From NCBI GenBank assembly GCA_018267965.1, contig JAFDXK010000002.1, positions 558,001-622,000 on the forward strand: a DNA stretch of 64,000 nt. Reading direction: 5' to 3'. Both the position numbers and the translations under genes were made by a program. Below, piece after piece: positions 28,187 through 35,561 of this stretch. The stretch is from Bacteroidota bacterium. Lineage in GTDB: Bacteria > Bacteroidota > Bacteroidia > Chitinophagales > Chitinophagaceae. The notes beneath the pieces are model-generated. The model made no database searches, was not told where the DNA came from, and worked only from the letters and a program-made list of their open reading frames with translations. Numbering within the stretch: the stretch's first letter is position 1; each line of letters begins with the position of its first letter.

Positions 28187-28374
28187 TATTGGTTGCTTCT
28201 AACGTTTTTATTCCTTATTTGTACCTCAATCTTTCAAAAGCCCTTGCCGGTATTGAAAAGATACTTTTTGTATCGGGAAATAATAGCTTTGCATTATTCA
28301 TTATAGTTGACATCACCTGCATGCAGCAGGCCGAAAAAGTATAAGAATGAATTAGAATATTTCAACTACAAGGT
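28187..28374. other. Intergenic region holding the island right border
   Basis: No gene is seen. It contains the right 27-bp repeat, then a CCTGC-ATGCA-GCAGG hairpin (near 28317-28331) ahead of the second porin. The TAGCTTTG box inside the repeat could serve as the -7 element of that porin. No integrase or insertion-sequence remnant is visible. Confidence 0.5.
28266..28292 (+). repeat. Right direct repeat (attR-like)
   Basis: The second copy of the mnmE-end sequence, 26 of 27 bases identical to 15738-15764. It again reads FCIGK-stop in frame, though no mnmE frame precedes it (a stop codon lies four codons upstream). The single change is synonymous (ATA to ATC). Confidence 0.75.
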
Positions 28375-29820
28375 ATGAAAAGACAAATTACTCATTTCAC
28401 AATTGCTGCTTTACTAATTGCTTCTTTTTTTAACACTGCTTATGCACAATCACAGAAGGAAATAAGACAAAAAGATCTTATCGCGGTTTCATCTGATGAT
28501 GAAACTACAGTTGCGAAATCTCCAAAACCTGAAATTATCCCTTTTGAAGGGCAAGACCAGACCTGGCAAAATGGTAGCGATAGAAGAACCGAATCCGTAT
28601 TACAATCAAAATACTTCACAGGTTCCTTCTTGTTCGACGGCAACTACAACTACTCTTTTAACAATCCGATTGACAATACCGTTGTCGGCTCAACTGCTAT
28701 GGCACGCCACAACGAGATGGAAATTATGTTCCTTGGTATTGGAGGAGAATTTAATTATAACAGAGTGAGAGGTAAGGTGATGTTGCAATTTGGTAATCGT
28801 TCAATCGTAATTCCACGTAACGATTTCAGCGTATATCGCGGGCAATATCATTTAGATAATTCACTCCGTTACCTGAGCGAAGCATACGGGGGATATCATT
28901 TCAATATAGGTGCAGTGCCTATTAATGTTGATGCTGGGTTGTTTATGTCTTACCTTGGTCTTAACTCATATTACCAGGCTGAGAACTGGGAGTATCAGGC
29001 TTCATTTACCTCAGACAATACCCCATGGTTTTTTAACGGTATGAGGATACAGATATTTCCATCTAAAAAATTAAAAATAGAGCCATGGATCATTAACGGA
29101 TGGCAGAGTTACGGAAAATTCAATAGCATGCCCGGCTTTGGGGCAAACATTACATGGTGCCCTAATGAGAAAGTAAAACTGTTAACTAATGATTACTATG
29201 GTGCAGATGCTGCTATGATACCCGGCAGAAAACGTTTCCATACCGACAACAGTGTATTGGTAAGATATTACAACAACCCTAAGAGTAAGGGTATAAATAA
29301 GATGGCATTCTCATTGACCGGAGATTTAGGTTTTGAAAAAGGCAGTGGTGTAAATGGATTTAATAATAACGATTCAGCAGCAGGACCTGCTCAGTACTTC
29401 CTGAGTGCAATGGCATACAACCGTATCTGGTTTGGCAAAAATAAATTTGCCTGGACAGTTGGTGGTGGTTTGATGACTAACCCCGGGCGTTACTTAGTGT
29501 TATACCCAACAGGTGATGCGAGCCCATTACCAAATCCTAACGACCCAACTAAAACAGAGGGGACGCATCCGTTCAGCACAAATCCGGGCGACCAGTTTAA
29601 AGGTTGGGACTGCTCTACTAATCTTGATTGGATGCCTAACCAGAGCCTGACAGTGAGACTGGAGTATGTACATAGAGAAGCCAATGTTCCCTATTTTGCC
29701 GGACATGGAGGTGTTACCTCTCCTACGGGCTATACTACAACATCAATCCCTGCCGGATGGTCGCCTGATTTAGTAACACACGAAGATCGCATCATTTTCG
29801 CAATCTTAGTAAGGTTGTAA
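28375..29820 (+). CDS. Outer membrane porin (beta-barrel, BBP2-like), second copy outside the island
   Basis: Paralogue of the porin at 21945, nearly the same length (481 versus 480). It shares long identical stretches (for example WEYQASFTSDNTPWFFNG) and the same C-terminal strand IIFAILVRL. The signal peptide (FTIAALLIASFFNTAYA) and the acidic linker are the least conserved parts. Many codons differ at the third position, so the duplication or transfer is not very recent. It is a single gene with its own leader, 83 bases after the right repeat. If the island was inserted, this gene would have been the original downstream neighbour of mnmE (inference). Confidence 0.85.
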   Translation: MKRQITHFTIAALLIASFFNTAYAQSQKEIRQKDLIAVSSDDETTVAKSPKPEIIPFEGQDQTWQNGSDRRTESVLQSKYFTGSFLFDGNYNYSFNNPIDNTVVGSTAMARHNEMEIMFLGIGGEFNYNRVRGKVMLQFGNRSIVIPRNDFSVYRGQYHLDNSLRYLSEAYGGYHFNIGAVPINVDAGLFMSYLGLNSYYQAENWEYQASFTSDNTPWFFNGMRIQIFPSKKLKIEPWIINGWQSYGKFNSMPGFGANITWCPNEKVKLLTNDYYGADAAMIPGRKRFHTDNSVLVRYYNNPKSKGINKMAFSLTGDLGFEKGSGVNGFNNNDSAAGPAQYFLSAMAYNRIWFGKNKFAWTVGGGLMTNPGRYLVLYPTGDASPLPNPNDPTKTEGTHPFSTNPGDQFKGWDCSTNLDWMPNQSLTVRLEYVHREANVPYFAGHGGVTSPTGYTTTSIPAGWSPDLVTHEDRIIFAILVRL

Positions 29821-29920
29821 ATACGCTTTGGTTAGCATATTTTTTGTTGTATAAATAATTAAAATAAACTATATTTGCTATTGATATTTTGTTGTAGATA
29901 CAGCTATACGGAGAGATTAT

Positions 29921-30069
29921 TGTAACATTCTGCAACAAAACGCAACAAATTGCAACATTTCGCAATTTAGCCTTATAGTAAAGTATTGATAACCAAATTT
30001 TTATAAATCCTGCAACTAGATAATAGAGAAACTTCATCATCCGCAACAAAACGCAACAAATTGCAACAT
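29921..30069. repeat. Phased GCAACA direct repeats
   Basis: Two clusters of a 10-bp unit (core GCAACA). The first has cores at 29922 (GTAACA), 29932, 29942, 29952 and 29962 (GCAATT); the second at 30043, 30053 and 30063. A 27-bp stretch (29932-29958) recurs exactly at 30043-30069, 111 bases on, which is eleven helical turns. They lie 120-270 bases upstream of the polysaccharide locus and look like binding sites for an oligomeric regulator. Confidence 0.7.
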
Positions 30070-30128
30070 CATTGATAGTTAAGGTTTTGATATACTTAGT
30101 ATAACATAGCTTAAACCGAATTTAAGAC

Positions 30129-30136
30129 TATATTTG
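30129..30136 (+). promoter_or_regulatory. Candidate -7 box of the polysaccharide locus
   Basis: TATATTTG matches TAnnTTTG, 54 bases before the first ATG and 60 bases after the last GCAACA unit. A clear -33 element is not seen. Confidence 0.45.
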
Positions 30137-30190
30137 TGCTACCTATACCACCCGCTATCTTTATTATGTATCACTTTATGCTGAAACTGT

Positions 30191-30970
30191 ATGTTATCTA
30201 AGTTGTTTGGAAGGAAAAAGGAAGAAAAAGTACTTAATTATGGCCCTCGTAATCCCGATGGTTATGGCGACTGGTCTTTTGTAGGTACAGATATGCACTC
30301 ACACTTAGTGCCTGGTATTGATGATGGAGCGCAGACAGTTGAGGATAGTATCTCACTTATTCAACAACTGCAGGGGATGGGTTTTAAAAGCCTGATTACT
30401 ACACCGCACATCAAAAGCGACCATTATCCTAATACACACGCTACTATCCAATCAGGGTTACAGGAACTTCGGGCAGCTTTGCATCAAAGAGGTATCAATA
30501 TGCCTATAAAAGCCGCTGCTGAATACTATATCGACGATTATTTCATGCAATTGCTCGATGCTGAGCCATTGCTTACAATTACAGAGAACAAGGTGCTGGT
30601 AGAAATATCTTTTTTATTCGAGCCGGTACGTTTTTATGATACTTTGTTTAAGATACAAACTGCAGGATACAAACCTATAATTGCTCACCCCGAACGATAT
30701 GCATTCTATCATAACAATATCAATGCTTATAAGGAGCTGAAAGACAGGGGATGTCACTTACAATTAAATACCATTTCGCTTTCGGGTTATTACGGCCGTG
30801 CAGTAAAGGAAGTAGCTGAGCGGATATTGTCTATGGGTTTGTACGATTATTGTGGTACAGATATGCACCACGTAAAGCATGCAGATAGTATGCAAAAGCT
30901 GCTTCAATCAGGTGTAATGCCTGTGTTACAACAGTATCCTTTCCTTAATTCAAGATTACAACTGGTATAA
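30191..30970 (+). CDS. CpsB/YwqE-type tyrosine-protein phosphatase (PHP domain)
   Basis: A manganese-dependent phosphatase that removes phosphate from the tyrosine kinase controlling polysaccharide chain assembly. The PHP motifs are DMHSHLVPGIDDGA (residues ~36-49), TTPHIKSDHYPN, IAHPERY and GTDMHH. Length (259) is normal. It heads the locus, while its presumed target kinase is at 43155. In other Bacteroidota the two are often adjacent; here 12 kb of sugar genes lie between them. Confidence 0.92.
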   Translation: MLSKLFGRKKEEKVLNYGPRNPDGYGDWSFVGTDMHSHLVPGIDDGAQTVEDSISLIQQLQGMGFKSLITTPHIKSDHYPNTHATIQSGLQELRAALHQRGINMPIKAAAEYYIDDYFMQLLDAEPLLTITENKVLVEISFLFEPVRFYDTLFKIQTAGYKPIIAHPERYAFYHNNINAYKELKDRGCHLQLNTISLSGYYGRAVKEVAERILSMGLYDYCGTDMHHVKHADSMQKLLQSGVMPVLQQYPFLNSRLQLV

Positions 30971-31083
30971 CGGGATGTTGTTGTTTAGTTAATGGATAGC
31001 GAGTTTTTCACTACAGCACCTCATAAGATTATATTTGCCAACCCCGTAATAGCATATGCTGTTATAAAAAATGCTTGCAATTT

Positions 31084-32061
31084 ATGTCAAAGAAAGTACT
31101 GGTAACAGGTGGTGCGGGCTATATAGGCTCCGTGCTTACAAGACAATTATTGGATAGAGGATATAAGGTAAGAGTGTTGGATAACCTGATGTATGGCGGA
31201 GAGCCTATCATTGATTTGTTAAACTTGCCTGATTTTGAATTTGTAAAAGGCGATATCCGAAACGCTGCCGACGTGGCTAAGGCTATGGAAGGTATTGACT
31301 GTGTGGCGCATTTAGCATCTATCGTTGGCGACCCTGCATGTGCGAAACAACCTGAGTTGGCTAAGTCTACCAATCTTGAGGGTAGCAAACTGTTGTATGA
31401 AACTGCTAATAAAATGGGCATTTCAAAATTCGTATTTGCTTCTACTTGCAGCAACTATGGCAAGATGGAAGACCCTAATGCCTATGTAACAGAAGAGTCA
31501 GCAACAGCGCCTGTTTCGTTATATGCAGAAACCAAAGTAGCTGTAGAACAGTTTTTATTGTCCCAAGATAAAAACAATACCTGCAAACCTACTTGCTTAA
31601 GGTTCTCAACAGTATATGGTTTGTCACTACGCCCACGCTTTGATTTGACGGTAAATGAATTTGCTAAAGAACTGGCTTTGGGCAGAGAGCTGGTGATATT
31701 CGGAGAACAGTTCTGGCGTCCATATTGCCACGTGTATGATTTGGCACGTTCTGTAATAACGGTAATAGAAGCAGCGCCCGAAGTGGTTTCTTTTGATGTG
31801 TTTAATGTTGGCGACACGTCTGAAAACTATCAGAAAAAAATGATAGTAGATGAAGCAATGAAACTGATACCGGATGCTAAGATCAAGTATGTATCTAAGA
31901 ACGAAGACCCGCGCGATTATCGTGTGAACTTCGATAAGATAAAAAATAAGCTAGGCTTCAAACTGATGTTTACAGTTCCTGATGGAATTGCCCAGATCAA
32001 AAAGATAATTGATGATGGATTTATCCTGAATCCTGACGATAATAAATACAAGAATGTATAG
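31084..32061 (+). CDS. NAD-dependent sugar-nucleotide epimerase/dehydratase (extended SDR)
   Basis: Acts on a nucleotide sugar with bound NAD. Rossmann motif TGGAGYIG is at the N-terminus, the catalytic region has ASTCSNYG and the YxxxK pair SLYAETKVA. An upstream TTG at 31075 is in frame, but the ATG at 31084 (MSKKVLVTGGAGYIG) is the natural start. About 325 residues, normal length. The substrate is not clear; it is coupled to the aminotransferase that follows (eight-base overlap), so it may supply that enzyme with a keto-sugar or act on the same pathway. Confidence 0.85.
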   Translation: MSKKVLVTGGAGYIGSVLTRQLLDRGYKVRVLDNLMYGGEPIIDLLNLPDFEFVKGDIRNAADVAKAMEGIDCVAHLASIVGDPACAKQPELAKSTNLEGSKLLYETANKMGISKFVFASTCSNYGKMEDPNAYVTEESATAPVSLYAETKVAVEQFLLSQDKNNTCKPTCLRFSTVYGLSLRPRFDLTVNEFAKELALGRELVIFGEQFWRPYCHVYDLARSVITVIEAAPEVVSFDVFNVGDTSENYQKKMIVDEAMKLIPDAKIKYVSKNEDPRDYRVNFDKIKNKLGFKLMFTVPDGIAQIKKIIDDGFILNPDDNKYKNV

Positions 32062-33196
32062 TAGCGTTATTCAATTCATTCGCGAAACCTTCCAGTCGCC
32101 TGAGGCATTTATACCGCTTCATGCACCGTATTTTGGTGGTAATGAAAAGAAATACTTAATTGATACTATTGATTCTACTTTCGTTTCTTCTGTTGGTGAA
32201 TACGTAAATCGCTTTGAAGAAATGATGGCAGAAATAACTGGTGCTAAATATGCCATTGCTACTACTAATGGTACTGTTGCGTTGCAATTAGCACTGATTG
32301 TTGCAGGAGTGAAACATGATGAGGAAGTGATAACCCAATCGCTCACTTTTGTTGCTACAGCTAATGCCATTACCCATGCAAATGCAATCCCGGTATTTGT
32401 TGATGTAGATAAAGATACCATGGGTATGTCACCTGCTGCTTTAGAAACATTCTTAAAAGAATATGCAGAAATAAAAGACGGTAAAGCATATAACAGAACC
32501 ACAGGTAGGCGTATTGCAGCCTGTGTACCTATGCATACCTTCGGCTTCCCTTGCAGGATAGATGAGATAGCTGCTATTTGTGAGCGTTATAACATTGCAT
32601 TGGTAGAAGATGCTGCAGAATCTTTAGGCAGCTATTATAAGGGCAAACACACAGGTAATTTTGGTGTTGTTGCAGCCTTCAGTTTCAATGGTAACAAAAC
32701 AGTTACCTGCGGCGGCGGCGGTGCTATTATCACTAATGATGAAGCAATTGCCAAGCACGCCAAGCATTTGTCTACTACTGCAAAAATTCCTCACCCTTAT
32801 GAGTTTGTGCATGATGAGGTAGGCTATAATTATCGTATGCCTAATCTTAATGCAGCTGTAGCTTGCGCGCAGTTGGAGCAGTTAGATAAAATACTAACCA
32901 ATAAACGTGAGCTTGCAGATATATACAATACCTATTTTAAGGATACAAATATTCAGTTTGTTAGAGAAATAGAAAGCGGGAAAGCTAATTACTGGCTCAA
33001 TACTATTGTATTGAATAACTCTGCTGAAAGAGAGATATTTCTTAAAGCTACCAATGATGGGAAGGTAATGACACGTCCTATCTGGAAACTGATGAACAAA
33101 CTGCCAATGTATGCTCATTGCCAGTGCGGTCCTCTCGATAATGCACAATGGTTGGAAGACAGAGTTGTGAATATCCCCAGCAGTTACAGGCCTTAA
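32054..33196 (+). CDS. LegC-like sugar aminotransferase (DegT/DnrJ/EryC1 family)
   Basis: A PLP enzyme that aminates a keto-sugar nucleotide. It begins with the LegC-like FIPLHAPYFGGNE, has the substrate region FVSSVGEYV, the cofactor aspartate in VEDAAESLGS, and the PLP lysine in FSFNGNKTVTCGGGGA (N-K context typical of the LegC branch). Length is 380. LegC-type enzymes form UDP-bacillosamine-like sugars on the way to legionaminic acid; no NeuB-like synthase is in the window, so the final sugar is uncertain. It lies just upstream of a CBS-nucleotidyltransferase, a pairing known from such loci. Confidence 0.85.
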   Translation: MYSSVIQFIRETFQSPEAFIPLHAPYFGGNEKKYLIDTIDSTFVSSVGEYVNRFEEMMAEITGAKYAIATTNGTVALQLALIVAGVKHDEEVITQSLTFVATANAITHANAIPVFVDVDKDTMGMSPAALETFLKEYAEIKDGKAYNRTTGRRIAACVPMHTFGFPCRIDEIAAICERYNIALVEDAAESLGSYYKGKHTGNFGVVAAFSFNGNKTVTCGGGGAIITNDEAIAKHAKHLSTTAKIPHPYEFVHDEVGYNYRMPNLNAAVACAQLEQLDKILTNKRELADIYNTYFKDTNIQFVREIESGKANYWLNTIVLNNSAEREIFLKATNDGKVMTRPIWKLMNKLPMYAHCQCGPLDNAQWLEDRVVNIPSSYRP

Positions 33197-33322
33197 AAAT
33201 CAATAGTTTCGGCGATATTTGCAAACGGCTTGTTATCGCTATGTTTACTTTCTGTTATTCGTTACGTTTTATTATGTTAGGGCAGTGTGTCGGTGTATTT
33301 TGCATGACTTACAAAAAATAAA

Positions 33323-34378
33323 ATGACACCAAACACCAAAAGACATATTATTTACAGCCACCAGTCTGTTAGAGATGCCTTTATTCAGATGGAGGAAATG
33401 AAAAAGGATCCCATCCTTATTGTGGCTGATGAGAACCTGAAGCTTTTAGGTTCATTAACTGACGGCGATTTGCGTCGTGGTTTCATCAAAGGGCTCACTA
33501 TCATTAATCATACATTACTAGATTTTGTTCAGCCTGACCCTCTTTTTATTTATGAGGATGAGTTGAGTAAGACAGATATCAATGCATTACGCAAACGTAA
33601 CATACTGGTAATACCTATTATCAATCGCGATGGTTATATAACCGATGTATTGAACCTGACACAGGTACAATCACTCTTGCCGGTTGATGTTGTGATTATG
33701 GCCGGAGGCAGAGGACAAAGGCTGATGCCGCTTACTGAAAATACACCAAAGCCAATGTTGCCTGTAGGCGAAAAGCCAATTCTGGAGCATAATATAGATA
33801 GGCTTACAAAATTCGGTATTAAGAACATTTGCATCAGCGTAAACTACCTGGCAGATAAAATCGAAAGCTATTTTGGAGATGGTAGTTCGAAAGGTATTTC
33901 AATAAACTACGTGTATGAAGATAAGCCTATGGGTACCATGGGTTCTGTAAAACTATGTAACCAGGAAGAGCATGACCATTTACTTGTTATGAACTCTGAC
34001 TTGCTTACCACGATAGATTATGATGCTTTTTATAGAGAGTTTATTAACACAGGTGCTGATATGGCTGTAGCTACAACAAGCTATACTGTGGAAGTGCCTT
34101 ACGGAGTGTTAGAAGTAGATAATGGTAACTATGTAAACTCACTAAAAGAAAAGCCGCGCTATACATATTATTCAAACGCGGGTATTTACCTCATCAAGCG
34201 TGAATTACTCTCATTGATTCCGGATAGCGAATTTTATAATGTTACTGATATGATGGATGCCATTATCAAATATGGCAAGAAACTGGTATCATTTCCTATA
34301 CATGGCTACTGGTTAGATATTGGTAAACATGAGGATTACAAGAAAGCACAGGAGGACGTCAAGTTTTTAAATCTGTAA
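33323..34378 (+). CDS. CBS-domain sugar-phosphate nucleotidyltransferase (PtmE-like)
   Basis: An N-terminal CBS pair (residues ~1-115) is fused to a nucleotidyltransferase domain with the signature IMAGGRGQRLMPLTENTPKPMLPVGEKP, interrupted here only in quotation length: GGRGQRLMPLTENTPKPML shows the key residues. This architecture matches PtmE, which makes GDP-glucosamine in Campylobacter legionaminic acid synthesis. Metal-binding Asp is in MNSDLLT, and the C-terminal region has YWLDIGKHEDY. The CBS part may bind an adenine nucleotide for control. Which sugar it activates here is unknown. Confidence 0.85.
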   Translation: MTPNTKRHIIYSHQSVRDAFIQMEEMKKDPILIVADENLKLLGSLTDGDLRRGFIKGLTIINHTLLDFVQPDPLFIYEDELSKTDINALRKRNILVIPIINRDGYITDVLNLTQVQSLLPVDVVIMAGGRGQRLMPLTENTPKPMLPVGEKPILEHNIDRLTKFGIKNICISVNYLADKIESYFGDGSSKGISINYVYEDKPMGTMGSVKLCNQEEHDHLLVMNSDLLTTIDYDAFYREFINTGADMAVATTSYTVEVPYGVLEVDNGNYVNSLKEKPRYTYYSNAGIYLIKRELLSLIPDSEFYNVTDMMDAIIKYGKKLVSFPIHGYWLDIGKHEDYKKAQEDVKFLNL

Positions 34379-34514
34379 TTATTTAATAAGTGACCGTATT
34401 TTTCTATAAGCCTATTGCATTTTGGATAAATATCGAGTAGTTTTATTACTCATTATTGGTTTAGTCCTGTGACTGACAAAGGCGAAGCCATGTAAAAAAT
34501 AGTGTAGGTGAGAT

Positions 34515-35057
34515 ATGCTGGAAACATTAATATCATCGAGAACAAGAATTAAGCTCTTACTAAGATTTTTCCTTAATCCCGGAACGACTGCTTACCTGCG
34601 TGGGCTGGCAGAAGAATTTGATGAAAGCACGAACTCTATAAGAGTAGAGCTGAATCGTTTTGAAGATGCCGGTATGCTAGTGTCGGAGAATAAGGGCAAT
34701 AAGAAATTGTTCAAGGCGAATGATAAACATCCGTTGTTTGGAGACCTGCGTAGCATATTGATGAAATACATTGGTATAGACAGGGTGATAGAAGTAATAA
34801 TAGACAGGATGGGCAGGGTAGAAAAAATGTACCTGACCGGCGATTATGCTCGCGGAAAAGATTCAGGTATCATAGACATTGTATTGGTGGGCGACATAGA
34901 TAAAGAATATTTGGTGAAGATGGTGAGTAAGGCAGAAAAACTCATTGACAGAAAAGTTCGCTTTTTGACTTACGACCATAACGAATGGGATAAATATCAT
35001 TACAGTTTAAACGGAACTGGTACTGAAAAGTATCTGTTATTGTGGGAGGATAAATAA
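34515..35057 (+). CDS. Winged-helix protein with nucleotidyltransferase-like domain
   Basis: An N-terminal ArsR-like winged helix (residues ~1-70: SRTRIKLLLRFFLNP, then the recognition helix in STNSIRVELNRFEDAGML) precedes a region like minimal nucleotidyltransferases (MYLTGDYARGKDSGIIDIVLVGD, G-D-x-A-R-G-x-x-S followed by the D-x-V pair), shown here only in part. It directly precedes upxY with seven bases between, as seen in other Bacteroidota polysaccharide loci (recollection). Likely a local regulator of the downstream genes; whether it has catalytic activity is unknown. Confidence 0.8.
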   Translation: MLETLISSRTRIKLLLRFFLNPGTTAYLRGLAEEFDESTNSIRVELNRFEDAGMLVSENKGNKKLFKANDKHPLFGDLRSILMKYIGIDRVIEVIIDRMGRVEKMYLTGDYARGKDSGIIDIVLVGDIDKEYLVKMVSKAEKLIDRKVRFLTYDHNEWDKYHYSLNGTGTEKYLLLWEDK

Positions 35058-35064
35058 GAGAAAG

Positions 35065-35556
35065 ATGCCTTGGTACGTATTACATACAAAACCCCGGAAC
35101 GAAAAAAAGATAACAACGCTGTTGCAGAATAAGGGTTTCAAAGTGTATTGCCCATTGCGTGAAGAGATAAGGCAATGGAGCGATAGAAAGAAAAAAGTAG
35201 CAGAGCCTGTGTTTAAGTCTTATGTTTTTGTATTCCTGGATGATTACAAAGAAGAGAATACAAAAGTATTGGTGACCAATGGTGCAGTGCGTTTTCTGTG
35301 GTGGGTTGGTAAGCCCGGTGTAGTAAGGGAAGAAGAAATATTGGCGATACAGGATTTTCTTGAAAACTATAAGAACGCAGATATAACAGTAGAATATAAA
35401 ATTGGCGAAACGGTAGAGGTGAAAGAAGGCCCGCTGAAAGAAACAAAGGGTAAATTAGTGCAGGTGAGAGGCAATATCGCTAAGATTCATATTAAAACAC
35501 TGGGTGTTTGGATGATTGCAAAACTACCGGTGCAATCAATAGCCCCGGCAAAATAA
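35065..35556 (+). CDS. UpxY-family transcription antiterminator (NusG-like)
   Basis: A locus-specific NusG paralogue. The NGN domain begins PWYVLHTKPRNEKKI and includes the RNA-polymerase contact region KSYVFVFLDD; a KOW domain follows (GETVEVKEGPLKETKGKLVQV). In Bacteroides, UpxY proteins prevent premature stopping in the leader of their own capsule operon. Here it is the second gene after a 136-base gap inside the locus, so the genes from 35562 on are the likely target. Length (163) is typical. Confidence 0.92.
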   Translation: MPWYVLHTKPRNEKKITTLLQNKGFKVYCPLREEIRQWSDRKKKVAEPVFKSYVFVFLDDYKEENTKVLVTNGAVRFLWWVGKPGVVREEEILAIQDFLENYKNADITVEYKIGETVEVKEGPLKETKGKLVQVRGNIAKIHIKTLGVWMIAKLPVQSIAPAK

Positions 35557-35561
35557 ATACT

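Larger units (their letters stand above)
15738..28292 (+). mobile_element. Putative kdp/potassium genomic island at mnmE
   Basis: Everything between the two 27-bp repeats concerns potassium uptake and its regulation, apart from one porin. The repeat limits are sharp: homology stops at TTTTG on the left and at TTTGC on the right, and no further mnmE sequence precedes the right copy. No integrase, excisionase or transfer gene is present, so it would be a relict or an element moved in trans. That the DNA was acquired by site-specific integration is inference from the repeats and their location. Confidence 0.6.
29821..30190. other. Intergenic region ahead of the polysaccharide locus
   Basis: No gene is supported in these 370 bases. 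They hold the phased GCAACA clusters, an AT-rich spacer, and a TATATTTG box (30129-30136) that fits the -7 consensus and would start transcription about 50 bases before the phosphatase gene. Confidence 0.55.

Noticed and set aside
15738-28292. Conjugative or IS-borne element
   Set aside because: No transposase, relaxase, integrase, terminal inverted repeats or origin of transfer was found inside or beside the borders; only the direct repeats support mobility.
28266-28292. Right repeat as remains of a duplicated mnmE gene
   Set aside because: Homology stops abruptly at the start of the 27-bp unit, and an in-frame stop codon lies four codons upstream, so there is no longer mnmE fragment.
29921-30069. 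Possible CRISPR array
   Set aside because: The unit is only 10 bases with no spacers of constant unique sequence between repeats, and no cas genes are near.
34481-34489. Classical JUMPstart/ops element
   Set aside because: GGCGAAGCC resembles the ops hairpin only in its GGC start; the rest of the ops and JUMPstart consensus is missing, so it is kept only as a weak leader observation.
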